A stretch of 64,000 nucleotides of DNA from Vibrio mediterranei. GTDB taxonomy: Bacteria > Pseudomonadota > Gammaproteobacteria > Enterobacterales > Vibrionaceae. This document shows, one piece after another, positions 1-9,925 of the stretch; the first letter of the stretch is position 1, and each line of letters opens with the position of its first letter. The position numbers and the translations under genes were made by a program. The notes below the pieces were generated by a model, which was not told the DNA's origin, ran no database searches, and was given only the letters and a program-made list of their open reading frames with translations. The DNA lies in assembly GCF_900088415.1 (NCBI RefSeq), contig NZ_FLLQ01000003.1, positions 372,001 through 436,000 of the forward strand, in the 5' to 3' direction.

Positions 1-344
1 AAGAAGCGCTTATCAAGAAAGCTTCAGAAATCTGTATCAAAGCAGGCGCGGACTTTATCAAAACATCAACAGGTAAAGTGCCAGTTAACGCTACTCCTGA
101 GTACGCGCGCATGATGTTAGAAGTGATTCGTGATATGGGCGTTGCTGAGAAAGTTGGCTTCAAGCCAGCAGGTGGCGTTCGTACTGCGGAAGATGCTGCT
201 GCTTATCTAGCAATGGCTGATGACATTTTAGGTGCAGATTGGGCAGACAACATGCACTACCGCTTTGGTGCCTCTAGCCTTCTAACTAATCTCCTGAATA
301 CATTAGAAGTAACAGACGAAACTGCAGATCCATCTGCATATTAA
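1..344 (+). CDS. deoC: Deoxyribose-phosphate aldolase DeoC, 3' part
   Basis: C-terminal 113 residues of DeoC; the start lies before the window and the reading frame begins at base 3. The enzyme splits 2-deoxyribose 5-phosphate into glyceraldehyde 3-phosphate and acetaldehyde in the cytoplasm, the last step of deoxynucleoside catabolism. The Schiff-base lysine is seen in FIKTSTGK (bases about 60-62), and the second conserved lysine in GFKPAGGVR. The C-terminus [10 protein letters not shown] is typical of the bacterial TIM-barrel enzyme. It is followed after 85 bp by deoA on the same strand, so it is the upstream member of a deoCABD operon. Any DeoR/CytR-type control region would be outside the window. 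Confidence 0.96.
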   Translation, partial: EALIKKASEICIKAGADFIKTSTGKVPVNATPEYARMMLEVIRDMGVAEKVGFKPAGGVRTAEDAAAYLAMADDILGADWADNMHYRFGASSLLTNLLNTLEVTDETADPSAY

Positions 345-359
345 TCTGAATCTTTTTGT

Positions 360-382
360 TGGTGGCTGATTTCCAGCCACCA
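360..382 (+). other. Intra-operon hairpin between deoC and deoA
   Basis: Nine-base-pair inverted repeat (TGGTGGCTG / CAGCCACCA) with a 5-nt loop just after the deoC stop. No T-run follows, so it more likely marks mRNA processing or protection of the deoC message than termination. Confidence 0.5.
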
Positions 383-429
383 CTATTCCCTCTATCCCTA
401 CAACCCAAGCTTAGACTGGGGAGGTACTA

Positions 430-1764
430 ATGTATTTACCACAAGAAATTATTCGTAAAAAACGTGATGGCCAAGAACTAACTGCTGAAGAAATTAACTT
501 CTTTATCCAAGGTGTTGCCAAGGACACCGTATCTGAAGGGCAGATTGCTGCCTTTGCAATGACCATCTTTTTTAATGAAATGACTATGCCAGAGCGTATT
601 GCTCTTACATGTGCAATGCGTGATTCTGGCATGGTTATCGATTGGGGCCACATGAACTTCGGTGGTCCGATTGTTGATAAACACTCAACAGGTGGCGTTG
701 GTGATGTAACATCACTAATGCTTGGTCCTATGATTGCTGCATGTGGTGGCTTTGTACCGATGATTTCTGGTCGCGGTCTGGGTCATACAGGTGGCACGCT
801 GGACAAACTAGAATCTATTCCTGGCTATGACATTACGCCAACCAATGACGTGTTTGGTGAAGTGACTAAAGACGCTGGTGTAGCGATTATCGGTCAAACT
901 GGCGATCTTGCGCCGGCTGATAAGCGTGTTTATGCGACTCGTGATATCACTGCAACGGTTGACAATATCTCTCTGATTACTGCGTCTATCTTATCGAAGA
1001 AACTGGCGGCAGGTCTTGAATCACTAGTGATGGATGTAAAAGTCGGTTCTGGTGCTTTCATGCCAACTTATGAAGCATCAGAAGAGTTAGCCAACTCTAT
1101 CGTTGCCGTAGCTAACGGTGCTGGTACTAAGACTACGGCTATCCTTACCGATATGAATCAAGTGCTTGCTTCTTCTGCAGGTAATGCAGTTGAGGTTCGT
1201 GAGGCAGTACAATTCTTGACGGGTGAATACCGCAACCCACGTTTGTATGAAGTGACGATGGCACTTTGTAGCGAAATGTTGGTGCTAGCGAAGTTAGCTG
1301 AGAACACTAAGCAAGCAGAAGCTAAGCTGAATGAAGTACTTGATAACGGTAAGGCGGCTGAGTGCTTTGGCAAAATGGTCAAAGGTTTAGGCGGCCCTGC
1401 AGACTTCATTGAAAACTACGATAATTATCTAGAAAAAGCAGAAATTATCAAGCCAGTATACGCTGACAATGAAGGTATTGTTTCAGCGATGGATACTCGA
1501 GCAATCGGTATGGCTGTAGTTGGCATGGGTGGTGGTCGCCGCGTGGCAACAGATACCATCGACTACGCGGTAGGCTTTGACCAATTTATTCGATTAGGCG
1601 AGACAGCAAGTGCAGACAAGCCACTAGCTGTTATCCATGCGCGTAACGAAGCGCAATGGCAAGAAGCAGCAAATGCATTGAAAGCCGCAATGACAATCGG
1701 TGAGCAAGCTTACGTAGAAACGCCTTGTGTGTACCGCCAGATTCGAGCGGAAGATCTCGCATAA
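430..1764 (+). CDS. deoA: Thymidine phosphorylase
   Basis: Cytoplasmic enzyme that converts thymidine (or deoxyuridine) and phosphate to the free base and 2-deoxyribose 1-phosphate. It has 444 residues, close to the usual 440. The nucleoside phosphorylase family 3 signature is present: KHSTGGVGD (phosphate loop), then [17 protein letters not shown]. The start is the ATG at 430, preceded by a good ribosome site (GGGGAGG, bases 418-424). It sits between deoC and deoB (15 bp to deoB), as in enteric bacteria and Vibrio. Its product deoxyribose 1-phosphate is the substrate of DeoB, encoded next. Confidence 0.97.
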   Translation: MYLPQEIIRKKRDGQELTAEEINFFIQGVAKDTVSEGQIAAFAMTIFFNEMTMPERIALTCAMRDSGMVIDWGHMNFGGPIVDKHSTGGVGDVTSLMLGPMIAACGGFVPMISGRGLGHTGGTLDKLESIPGYDITPTNDVFGEVTKDAGVAIIGQTGDLAPADKRVYATRDITATVDNISLITASILSKKLAAGLESLVMDVKVGSGAFMPTYEASEELANSIVAVANGAGTKTTAILTDMNQVLASSAGNAVEVREAVQFLTGEYRNPRLYEVTMALCSEMLVLAKLAENTKQAEAKLNEVLDNGKAAECFGKMVKGLGGPADFIENYDNYLEKAEIIKPVYADNEGIVSAMDTRAIGMAVVGMGGGRRVATDTIDYAVGFDQFIRLGETASADKPLAVIHARNEAQWQEAANALKAAMTIGEQAYVETPCVYRQIRAEDLA

Positions 1765-1779
1765 GCGTGAGGAGAAATT

Positions 1780-3000
1780 ATGAAACGCGCATTTATTTTA
1801 GTATTAGATTCATTTGGTATTGGCGCAGCAGCCGATGCTGAGCAATTTGGTGATGTAGGCTCAGATACACTGGGTCATATTGCAGAGCAGTGTGCAAAAG
1901 GTTTAGCTGATAACGATCAGCGCAGCGGTGAGCTAAAGCTACCGAATTTGAGCAAGCTCGGCCTAGCCATGGCGCATAAAGAGTCTACAGGTGCTTTGGC
2001 ACAGGGCCTTCGTGATGACGTCGAAATTATCGGTGCTTATGGTCACGCAGCAGAGTTATCGTCAGGTAAAGATACTCCGTCTGGTCACTGGGAAATTGCT
2101 GGTGTTCCTGTTTTGTTTGATTGGGGTTACTTCACTGATAAGCAAAATAGTTTCCCGAAAGAGTTGACTGACCGCATTCTAGAACGTGCAGGTTTAGACG
2201 GCTTTTTAGGTAACTGTCACGCATCAGGGACTCAAGTACTTGATGACTTAGGCGAAGAGCATATGAAGACGGGCAAACCTATCTTCTATACGTCAGCGGA
2301 TTCAGTTTTCCAGATTGCATGTCATGAAGAAACTTATGGTTTAGATCGTCTGCTTGAGCTTTGCCAAATCGCTCGTGAAGAGCTTGAGGATTACAATATT
2401 GGTCGTGTTATCGCGCGTCCATTTATTGGTCCAGGTAAAGGGCAATTTGAGCGTACGGGTAACCGTCGTGACCTTTCTGTTGAACCGCCAGCGCCAACCG
2501 TGTTATCGAAGCTTGTTGAAGAGAAGCAGGGACAAGTGGTATCTATCGGTAAGATTGCTGATATTTACGCGAACTGCGGTATCACTAAGAAAGTGAAAGC
2601 CACAGGCATTCCAGCGCTATTTGAAGCAACCAAAGAGCAAATCAAAGAAGCGGGCGACAACACGATCGTTTTCACTAACTTTGTTGATTTTGATTCTGCG
2701 TATGGTCACCGTCGTGATGTGGCGGGTTATGCGGCTGCGCTTGAGTACTTCGATTCTCGTATTCACGAAGTAATCGAATTGATGGAAGAAGACGATGTTC
2801 TTATTCTGACGGCTGACCATGGTTGTGACCCAACTTGGCCAGGTACTGACCATACACGTGAACACATTCCTGTTATCGTTTATGGTCACAAGGTTCCAGC
2901 AGGTTCTTTAGGTCTTCGTGATAGCTTTGCTGATATTGGTCAAAGCCTTGCAAGTTACTTTGGTACATCCTCAATGGATTACGGAAAGAACTTCCTATAA
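1780..3000 (+). CDS. deoB: Phosphopentomutase
   Basis: Interconverts (deoxy)ribose 1-phosphate and 5-phosphate, linking the phosphorylases DeoA and DeoD to DeoC. It has 406 residues, the normal length. It is an alkaline-phosphatase-superfamily metalloenzyme: the first metal-binding aspartate is in VLDSFGIGA near the N-terminus, and the second metal cluster is in [19 protein letters not shown] near residue 345. The start ATG at 1780 has GAGGAG upstream. It is 15 bp behind deoA and about 100 bp ahead of deoD, with a strong hairpin in that gap. Confidence 0.97.
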   Translation: MKRAFILVLDSFGIGAAADAEQFGDVGSDTLGHIAEQCAKGLADNDQRSGELKLPNLSKLGLAMAHKESTGALAQGLRDDVEIIGAYGHAAELSSGKDTPSGHWEIAGVPVLFDWGYFTDKQNSFPKELTDRILERAGLDGFLGNCHASGTQVLDDLGEEHMKTGKPIFYTSADSVFQIACHEETYGLDRLLELCQIAREELEDYNIGRVIARPFIGPGKGQFERTGNRRDLSVEPPAPTVLSKLVEEKQGQVVSIGKIADIYANCGITKKVKATGIPALFEATKEQIKEAGDNTIVFTNFVDFDSAYGHRRDVAGYAAALEYFDSRIHEVIELMEEDDVLILTADHGCDPTWPGTDHTREHIPVIVYGHKVPAGSLGLRDSFADIGQSLASYFGTSSMDYGKNFL

Positions 3001-3010
3001 TCATTAACGA

Positions 3011-3039
3011 ACAACGCTCAAGTATCACTTGAGCGTTGT
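3011..3039 (+). other. Perfect 13-bp hairpin between deoB and deoD
   Basis: Perfect inverted repeat (ACAACGCTCAAGT / ACTTGAGCGTTGT) with a 3-nt loop, 10 bp after deoB. Only a weak T-rich tail follows (ACATTTAAC), so it is probably a processing or stabilising element or a leaky terminator that sets the deoB to deoD ratio. Confidence 0.6.
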
Positions 3040-3103
3040 ACATTTAACATATCTCTAGGCACTAAGTCCTAGGAACAAGCACTGAGAATAAAGGGAAACA
3101 GTC

Positions 3104-3823
3104 ATGGCTACTCCTCACATTAATGCGGAAATGGGTGATTTTGCAGACGTAGTATTGATGCCGGGCGATCCACTTCGCGCAAAATACATTGCTGATACGT
3201 TTTTGGATGATGCGGTACAAGTGTGTGACGTACGTAATATGTATGGCTACACAGGCACTTACAAAGGTCGTCGTATCTCTGTAATGGGTCACGGTATGGG
3301 TATTCCATCATGCTCTATTTACGTTACTGAACTGATCAAAGATTTTGGTGTTAAGAAGATTATCCGTGTAGGTAGTTGCGGTGCGGTTAACGAAGACATC
3401 AAAGTGCGCGACGTTGTTATTGGTATGGGCGCATGTACTGATTCTAAAGTGAACCGTATTCGCTTTAAGAACCATGACTTTGCGGCGATTGCTGACTACA
3501 ACATGGTGAAGAACGCTGAAGAAGCGGCAAAAGCTCGCGGTATTAACGTAAAAGTGGGTAACCTATTCTCTGCTGAGCTGTTCTACACTCCTGATCCTGA
3601 AATGTTCGATGTAATGGACAAATATGGCATTGTTGGTGTTGAGATGGAAGCGGCAGGCATCTACGGTGTCGCAGCAGAATACGGAGCAAAAGCACTGGCT
3701 ATCTGCACCGTATCTGACCATATCAAGACTGGTGAGCAAACGACCTCTGATGAGCGTGCAACCACATTTAATGAAATGATGGAGATTGCTCTAGATTCTG
3801 TTTTGCTAGGTGACGCAGAATAA
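3104..3823 (+). CDS. deoD: Purine nucleoside phosphorylase, DeoD type
   Basis: Hexameric-type phosphorylase that cleaves purine (deoxy)nucleosides with phosphate to base plus (deoxy)ribose 1-phosphate. It has 239 residues as expected. Family features are seen: [10 protein letters not shown] near the N-terminus, VGSCGAV (phosphate/ribose region), [11 protein letters not shown], and the catalytic aspartate in CTVSDHI near residue 204. AAGGGAAA lies upstream of the ATG at 3104. It is the last gene of the deo operon; a clear terminator follows at 3845-3874. Confidence 0.97.
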   Translation: MATPHINAEMGDFADVVLMPGDPLRAKYIADTFLDDAVQVCDVRNMYGYTGTYKGRRISVMGHGMGIPSCSIYVTELIKDFGVKKIIRVGSCGAVNEDIKVRDVVIGMGACTDSKVNRIRFKNHDFAAIADYNMVKNAEEAAKARGINVKVGNLFSAELFYTPDPEMFDVMDKYGIVGVEMEAAGIYGVAAEYGAKALAICTVSDHIKTGEQTTSDERATTFNEMMEIALDSVLLGDAE

Positions 3824-3844
3824 GCAAGACGCTAATAACGTTGT

Positions 3845-3874
3845 AAAAAAGCCTCGCTTGTGCGAGGCTTTTTT
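3845..3874 (+). terminator. Terminator of the deo operon
   Basis: Stem GCCTCGC / GCGAGGC with a 4-nt loop, flanked by A6 and T6; the A-run would also let it act on the converging ytjB transcript. Confidence 0.9.
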
Positions 3875-3917
3875 GTATCTGGGAATGGCTTATGTTTTCA
3901 AAAGGTACACGAGCATT

Positions 3918-4517
3918 CTATTGCTTGAGCAGTAAATTCTCGCCTTTGGTTTTTGGTTGTTTTCTAAGGATGACCATCAGTAGCACACCAGAGATAAAAC
4001 TCATCAAGATCATCATATACATAAAGCGATCACTCTTGCGGTAGTGATGATCGGAAATTGCGGTTACCTTACCAGTTTCAAAGGTGATTCGAACAAAACC
4101 TATGATGGTATGATCGTTGATGATTGGCTCGACTAGCTGTTGGCGGCCAATGCTGGCAGTTGAGAGTGGAGTATCGAGCCCTAGGACTTCGCGCGCCGTT
4201 TTTGCGTCTGTACTGGCGGCAATTTTGACCCCCTCAGAATCATAAACGGTCGCATCTAACACCAGACGTTCTTGTGCTAACTGGTTGGTCAGAGCGCCTA
4301 AACGCTCTTGGTCTTGATCAATCAGCATCTGTCTAGCAGAGAGTGAGGCCTGAGAAATCAGAACTTTAGAAAGCACTTCTAACTGATTCGCTTGAATGCG
4401 CTCGTTACCTTTACTGATAACAAAGCTATTAGTCGTGATGAAGAACACCATAGCAGCGATTAAGCAAAGCGCTACTAACCTCAAAAAGTTGCGAAACGAA
4501 AACAGCGAACCGTCCAT
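3918..4517 (-). CDS. ytjB: AhpA/YtjB family membrane protein
   Basis: Inner-membrane protein of 199 residues with two predicted membrane spans, residues about 11-30 (LVALCLIAAMVFFITT) and 167-188, and a periplasmic domain between them. It matches the YtjB (SMP) family, which in enteric bacteria and Vibrio is encoded back to back with serB exactly as here. Homologues have been linked to haemolysin regulation (AhpA), but the biochemical role is unknown. The start ATG at 4517 is 107 bp from serB, so both share one intergenic control region. The family name rests on sequence and synteny. Confidence 0.85.
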   Translation of the reverse strand: MDGSLFSFRNFLRLVALCLIAAMVFFITTNSFVISKGNERIQANQLEVLSKVLISQASLSARQMLIDQDQERLGALTNQLAQERLVLDATVYDSEGVKIAASTDAKTAREVLGLDTPLSTASIGRQQLVEPIINDHTIIGFVRITFETGKVTAISDHHYRKSDRFMYMMILMSFISGVLLMVILRKQPKTKGENLLLKQ

Positions 4518-4624
4518 ATAAGTTTAAAAGTACTATGAAATTACTGATTGGTTCATATTGATGCTTGCACAACCAAATTGCAATAGGTTAACGTTTTAGG
4601 AGCTTTTTAAAGGAAGGATTAGCC

Positions 4625-5593
4625 ATGGACGCTGTAAAGCCGTTAGCGATTACCAAACGTATTCCATTGAAGGAACGTTTCCCTGAGACACTCACGTCTC
4701 ATCAACTGGAGAAAAATAAAGCCAGTTGGATTATGTATTCTCATTATTTGTCTCCTGATATTTTCAATGATATGGATTTCTATATCGGTGAAACCAGCCG
4801 AATTCTCGACATTTGGCAGGTTGGGCAATATGAAGTGGCACTGATGGATGGCCAGTTAACCGCCGACCATAAAGTGATTCTGAATGAGCTCAAAGTGGAT
4901 TGCGCAGCACTGTATGATGTTCCCGACCTCAATAAGCCGGGTGTGATTGTCTTGGATATGGACTCGACCGCCATTCAGATTGAGTGTATTGACGAGATCG
5001 CCAAACTTGCTGGAGTAGGTGAGCAGGTTGCAGAAGTAACAGAGCGAGCGATGCAAGGAGAGTTGGATTTTGAGGCAAGTTTGCGCCAACGTGTTGCAGC
5101 ATTAAAAGATGCAGATGAAGCGATTCTTGAGAGCGTTCGTTCACAGTTGCCATTAATGCCAGAGTTAGAAGAAATGCTGAAAACTCTTCAGTCTTATGGC
5201 TGGAAAACGGCGATTGCGTCTGGTGGATTTACCTATTTTTCTGATTTCTTAAAGCAGAAATTGAATTTGGATTTTGCTCAATCAAATACGTTGGCGATTG
5301 AAAATGGCAAACTGACTGGCGAAGTGCTTGGGGATGTCGTCTCAGCACAAACTAAAGCAGACATCTTGCTAGAGTTAGCTGAAGAGTATGATGTGGAGCC
5401 GCATAACACCATTGCCGTGGGTGATGGTGCCAATGACTTGGTGATGATGGCGGCGGCTGGTTTAGGTATTGCGTATCACGCAAAACCTAAAGTTGAAGCT
5501 CAGGCACAGGTAGCCATTAACCATGCAGGTTTAGGTGGGATTGTGTGTGTGCTGTCAGGGTTACTCGCAAGACAAAAACGAATCAACTGGTAA
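4625..5593 (+). CDS. serB: Phosphoserine phosphatase
   Basis: Last step of serine biosynthesis: hydrolysis of O-phosphoserine. It has 322 residues. The C-terminal HAD domain carries the nucleophile motif DMDST (near residue 113), motif II in ASGGFTYF, and motif IV VGDGANDLVMM (near 267). The N-terminal roughly 100 residues are the regulatory-type extension of SerB. AAGGAAGGA lies upstream of the ATG at 4625. It is transcribed alone, with a terminator directly downstream, and divergently from ytjB. Confidence 0.96.
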   Translation: MDAVKPLAITKRIPLKERFPETLTSHQLEKNKASWIMYSHYLSPDIFNDMDFYIGETSRILDIWQVGQYEVALMDGQLTADHKVILNELKVDCAALYDVPDLNKPGVIVLDMDSTAIQIECIDEIAKLAGVGEQVAEVTERAMQGELDFEASLRQRVAALKDADEAILESVRSQLPLMPELEEMLKTLQSYGWKTAIASGGFTYFSDFLKQKLNLDFAQSNTLAIENGKLTGEVLGDVVSAQTKADILLELAEEYDVEPHNTIAVGDGANDLVMMAAAGLGIAYHAKPKVEAQAQVAINHAGLGGIVCVLSGLLARQKRINW

Positions 5594-5603
5594 GTGAAAG
5601 ATA

Positions 5604-5637
5604 ACAAAGGGCGCATTGAGCGCCCTTTGTTTTTTTT
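5604..5637 (+). terminator. serB terminator
   Basis: Eleven-base-pair stem (ACAAAGGGCGC / GCGCCCTTTGT), loop ATTGA, then T8. It stands 8 bp before the end of the converging PilZ gene. Confidence 0.92.
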
Positions 5638-5644
5638 GGGAAAC

Positions 5645-7990
5645 TTAATGATTCAGCTCTAGGCGAATCAATACTTCTTCTGTAATGTCGATAAGCTCGC
5701 AATAGCCGCAAATTGATGTCATCTCATTTTCTAAGTTGCGAGCGTGGCTCAAACTCAACGAAAGCAGTTCATTGATGTCTTTCTTCATCAAGGTTGTCAA
5801 AGCATCATACACCGGACCAGAGGAAATTCTTAACACGTAGAGTTCGCCCATACTTAGCGCATCTTTAATGAACTTAATCCGGCTTTGGGTGGACTCAAAG
5901 TCTTCGCGTAATTTGGTATGAATCGACTGAATACGTTGCCCTAGTTTCAATACTCCAATATACAGTTCGTGATAGACCGGCTTTGCTCCGGGCTTCTTCT
6001 TCATCGGTTCTGCAATTAACGTATTGCTGCGTCCTTTAAAAATAGGTTCTAAGGCAAATTTTTGATTGTGGCCAATTCGCTCCAAGAACTGCATATAGCC
6101 TGGCAGAGGGAAATTGACGCCAACAGTGCGACTCTTTATAGAGGTCCCTCGTTTATCGATATAGATAGGTGTTGAGACCATTTTAGCCAATAAGACGTTA
6201 TGCAATGATTCCAGTAAAGCGGGACTTGGAAGCAGCTCTTGTTTAGCGATCAGCTTATCTTGGTTGTTATCAATCATGCCATTGAAAAAGGCGATGGTCT
6301 TGATGGTTTTGCCGGATTCGACAATCGATAAATGTACGGTTTTGCGATCCTGGGATAACCGAACCACCTCATAGGGGACTCGGTTCAATGGCAATCTGTC
6401 GTTATAGCGTTTCAGCTCCAAGTAATCTATCGAGATTAATGCTCCTGTTTTGACAGGCAACGGTTCCAATAGCTCTATGCTTGCACCACGTTTAGACAAG
6501 TCGAGCGTTTTTCCACGAATAACAGTGTTTTCATCACATTGAACAAACAGCGGCGTGCTGAATTGATATCGCGGTTCTTTTCGTCTGGATTGCGCATCGA
6601 AATACAACCCTCTTGGCTGGCTTTCTACTTTTCTTGGGTGTCTAAAGCGATTTAGACTGTTAGCCGGAAGACGAGGTTTTTCTGTAAATAGGTAGTCAGC
6701 GGCTGAATTAGCATCACTGATCTCCTGCAGAATACCGAAGTGAGTCAATTTTTCATTACCATGCACGAGATCGCTGTAGTTGTGTGAAATCGTGGTGACG
6801 TCTTCTTCGGACAGCTCAAATACGGAGAGACGAAACGCTTTCCAACTATCTCGACGTCCGCCAATATGCCAGAACAATTGACGCTCTTGACGATCCGCCT
6901 CTGGCATCATCATAGAATAAAACAGTTTCATTCCCTGATGTTCGTGGGTAAAGGTATAAAGTACGTTGCTACAGCCTTTGATGCCTGCTTTGACCAGTAA
7001 ATCCATTCTCTCTCGAGAAAACAAAGCCCCCAGCGATTGTTGATTGCGCTCATCATGCCAGTAGTGCCAAATGTCTTGGTTATTTTCTGTTAGCAATGCC
7101 ACCTTCAGTTCATTACCGCTAAAAAATAGAGGTAGGTTACAGGCGTGTTTAAGATAACTGTGTTCGAAACCTCGAGTACGAGCTCGGGTAATCCTATCTT
7201 GGTTATCGTGGCGGATTTTTTTTGATTCAGTATTCAGTAGCTTTTCAACCACCATTTCCACCGCGTTAGTGCGCGACAATCTTAGTGTTCTTAGATACTT
7301 AACCGGGGAGATACCGTGTAGACCATCGACACCGAGTACACGGTATTCGATGGGTTTGGTGATTTCCTTAACTTGACTGGTTTGGGCAAGTTCGTCAAAG
7401 CTAACACTAATCACTTGGCCTAAGTCGTAATCAAAGGTACCTGGCACTTTGAATTTGGCACCTGAACTGGAGAGATCGACACTAAGCCCAGTGACTACGT
7501 CTCCATTTTCCAATTGAATAGATACTTGAGATTCGAGTTTAAGGCGATTCTCTTTACGCTTCAGGTCGTAGCCTAAGTTAATGGCGTCCGCCAAATAAGG
7601 ACTTTGTGGATCGGTCAGCTCGCCCTCATGCGCGGCGCGTTGCTCATCACCAAGATTGCTCAAGGTTTTTTTATTAACTAACGATTCCCATACGCCTTCG
7701 GTGTAGCCGCCAAATTTCTTGGTCAGTTTGTGGTAACTATCAAATGCACGGTCATCAAGCCAGTGAGCGAGCCCATTAAGTTGATACTCGTGGCAATTGC
7801 TGGTGACTCGACCACGAAGGTCAATACGCTTATGGCAAGGGGCCATAAGGCGATTGAGTTCCATTTTTACCAAGAGTTTTGTCGAGGGAGATTCACCCTC
7901 GGTCACTTGACTAAGTACATAATCAAAGTCATCAGCGTGATACGCCGAAATCAAGCGTTCTGCGATGGAAAGTATTTCAGGTTGCTGCAT
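5645..7990 (-). CDS. PilZ domain protein with two c-di-GMP-binding motifs
   Basis: Large cytoplasmic protein of 781 residues with two PilZ domains. The first has RKENR near residue 144 and DLSSSG near 170; the second has RRKEPR near 468 and DLSKRG near 497. Each pair matches the RxxxR...(D/N)xSxxG c-di-GMP-binding signature. No membrane span or signal peptide is seen. V. cholerae has a PilZ protein at this locus between serB and radA; from memory it is the one called PlzC, and I leave the symbol blank because I cannot check it. It is likely a c-di-GMP effector. What it acts on cannot be read from the sequence. It is monocistronic, divergent from radA, with ATG at 7990. Confidence 0.9.
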   Translation of the reverse strand: MQQPEILSIAERLISAYHADDFDYVLSQVTEGESPSTKLLVKMELNRLMAPCHKRIDLRGRVTSNCHEYQLNGLAHWLDDRAFDSYHKLTKKFGGYTEGVWESLVNKKTLSNLGDEQRAAHEGELTDPQSPYLADAINLGYDLKRKENRLKLESQVSIQLENGDVVTGLSVDLSSSGAKFKVPGTFDYDLGQVISVSFDELAQTSQVKEITKPIEYRVLGVDGLHGISPVKYLRTLRLSRTNAVEMVVEKLLNTESKKIRHDNQDRITRARTRGFEHSYLKHACNLPLFFSGNELKVALLTENNQDIWHYWHDERNQQSLGALFSRERMDLLVKAGIKGCSNVLYTFTHEHQGMKLFYSMMMPEADRQERQLFWHIGGRRDSWKAFRLSVFELSEEDVTTISHNYSDLVHGNEKLTHFGILQEISDANSAADYLFTEKPRLPANSLNRFRHPRKVESQPRGLYFDAQSRRKEPRYQFSTPLFVQCDENTVIRGKTLDLSKRGASIELLEPLPVKTGALISIDYLELKRYNDRLPLNRVPYEVVRLSQDRKTVHLSIVESGKTIKTIAFFNGMIDNNQDKLIAKQELLPSPALLESLHNVLLAKMVSTPIYIDKRGTSIKSRTVGVNFPLPGYMQFLERIGHNQKFALEPIFKGRSNTLIAEPMKKKPGAKPVYHELYIGVLKLGQRIQSIHTKLREDFESTQSRIKFIKDALSMGELYVLRISSGPVYDALTTLMKKDINELLSLSLSHARNLENEMTSICGYCELIDITEEVLIRLELNH

Positions 7991-8252
7991 GAGTTTTGTT
8001 AAAGTGTCCCTTTGAGATGATGAGTGTCATCAAGAAATAGCACAGCGTGAAGCTATTATATCGGCTACCATGCCGAAAACCTTAATGTTATCTACTGATA
8101 AATATAAGGTAATTATCGGATCTATTTTTAGATTCTTGTCGATTCTTGACAAATTTTATCGCCGAACATTTTCGAAAATTAATACATTTCTCAATAAAGG
8201 GTGCAATGGATTGCATTTGTTTGAGCAATTATCGTGACGGGTTGAGTTAAAA

Positions 8253-9632
8253 ATGGCAAAAGCGAAAAGAGCTTATGTATGTAATGACTGTGGGGCTGAC
8301 TTCCCTCGTTGGCAGGGGCAATGTAACGCATGTGGTAGTTGGAATACCATTAGTGAGGTTCGTTTAGCGGCATCACCTCAAGTCGCACGTAATGAACGCT
8401 TGACCGGTTATGCAGGTAGTTCCACGGAATCTAGCGTCCAAACCTTATCTGAGATTGACTTACAAGAGGTCCCTCGATTTACCAGTGGTTTTAAAGAACT
8501 TGATCGTGTACTTGGTGGCGGGGTGGTCCCTGGGGCAGCTATCCTCATTGGTGGTAACCCAGGGGCAGGTAAATCGACATTGCTTTTACAAGCAATGTGC
8601 TGGTTATCGTCGCAAATGCCAACCCTTTACGTAACGGGTGAAGAATCCTTGCAGCAGGTTGCCATGCGAGCGTCTCGTTTAGGCTTGCCAAAAGAGCACC
8701 TAAAAATGCTGTCTGAAACCAACGTTGATCGTATTTGCCAAGTGGCAGAGAAGGAACAACCGAAGCTGATGGTTATCGACTCTATCCAAGTTATGCATGT
8801 GGCTGATGTTCAATCGTCGCCAGGCAGTGTGGCTCAGGTAAGAGAGTCGGCAACCGCATTAACTCGATATGCTAAACAGAATAACGTTGCTATCTTCATT
8901 GTTGGTCACGTGACTAAAGATGGCACGTTGGCAGGTCCTAAGGTTCTTGAGCATATTATTGACTGTTCGGTGTTGCTCGACGGTGGGACGGACAGCCGAT
9001 TTAGAACGTTACGTAGCCACAAAAACCGTTTTGGTGCGGTTAATGAGCTAGGCGTATTCGCCATGACGGGACAAGGTTTGAAGGAAGTGAGTAACCCTTC
9101 GGCGATTTTCCTTTCTCGTGGTGAAGAAGAAACGTCAGGCAGCTCGGTTATGGTGGTGTGGGAAGGTACGCGTCCACTATTGGTTGAGATTCAAGCACTG
9201 GTAGATTATAGCCAGCTAGCAAACCCACGCCGAGTTGCAGTTGGCTTAGAGCAAAATCGCTTGTCTTTATTGCTTGCTGTTTTGCATAAACATGGCGGTC
9301 TGCAAATGGCTGATCAAGATGTATTTGTGAATGTGGTTGGTGGTGTCAAAGTCACCGAAACCAGTGCTGACCTAGCTTTGGTGATGGCGTTACTTTCAAG
9401 CTTTAGAGACCGTCCGCTACCTAAAGATGTCGTCGTGTTTGGTGAAGTTGGACTGGCGGGTGAAATTCGTCCGGTTCCAAGTGGTCAAGAGCGATTAATG
9501 GAAGCGTTTAAGCACGGTTTCAAGAAAGCCATTGTACCTGCGGCAAATATGCCAAAAGGCGGTATTGAAGGTATGCAAATCCACGGAGTTAAGAAGCTAT
9601 CTGAAGCGATTTCCGCTTTCGATGAACTTTAA
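8253..9632 (+). CDS. radA: DNA repair protein RadA
   Basis: RecA-related ATPase that processes recombination intermediates and promotes branch migration. It has 459 residues, the normal length. A zinc finger is seen at residues 9-30 (CNDCG...CNACG), Walker A GGNPGAGKST near residue 100, the RadA-specific KNRFG motif near residue 253, and a C-terminal Lon-protease-like domain ending in the KKLSEAI region. The ATG at 8253 follows a gap of about 260 bp from the divergent PilZ gene. In E. coli serB and radA are adjacent; here the PilZ gene is inserted between them, as in V. cholerae. Confidence 0.96.
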   Translation: MAKAKRAYVCNDCGADFPRWQGQCNACGSWNTISEVRLAASPQVARNERLTGYAGSSTESSVQTLSEIDLQEVPRFTSGFKELDRVLGGGVVPGAAILIGGNPGAGKSTLLLQAMCWLSSQMPTLYVTGEESLQQVAMRASRLGLPKEHLKMLSETNVDRICQVAEKEQPKLMVIDSIQVMHVADVQSSPGSVAQVRESATALTRYAKQNNVAIFIVGHVTKDGTLAGPKVLEHIIDCSVLLDGGTDSRFRTLRSHKNRFGAVNELGVFAMTGQGLKEVSNPSAIFLSRGEEETSGSSVMVVWEGTRPLLVEIQALVDYSQLANPRRVAVGLEQNRLSLLLAVLHKHGGLQMADQDVFVNVVGGVKVTETSADLALVMALLSSFRDRPLPKDVVVFGEVGLAGEIRPVPSGQERLMEAFKHGFKKAIVPAANMPKGGIEGMQIHGVKKLSEAISAFDEL

Positions 9633-9925
9633 TGATGGTTTTTGTGAAAAATTAGGTAGAATGTCGCCAACAAAATGTATGATTTTACGAAATGACATCG
9701 AAAAATCACGAAGAGCAGCTAAAATTAACTGCGAACTAACAACAGTAGCCAACACGGATGAAGCTAGGTGTAACAAGCGTTTAGAGGCAGTTTTGCTCTA
9801 TTTGGCACCTTAATACGCCGCGAAGGCATAACTTTTTTTTAATACGAATGCACGCAAAGCTATCCGTCTTGACAGATTGTGATATACTCTGCGCGCATTT
9901 TATATCCTATTAACAGAGTAAAACG

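Noticed and set aside
8199..8214. Sigma-54-like GG/GC pair before radA
   Set aside because: The spacing between the GG and GC doublets is off by at least one base and no enhancer-binding gene is near. The TGCAAT-GG-ATTGCA symmetry may be chance.
9532..9813. A 93-residue reading frame across the radA end and the gap before fusA
   Set aside because: It overlaps the conserved radA C-terminus in another frame and shows no recognisable protein features.
9869..9888. TTGACA at 9869 and TATACT at 9883 as the fusA promoter
   Set aside because: Only 8 bp separate the two hexamers, far from the 16-18 bp needed, so they cannot form one promoter. Either may be part of a different one.
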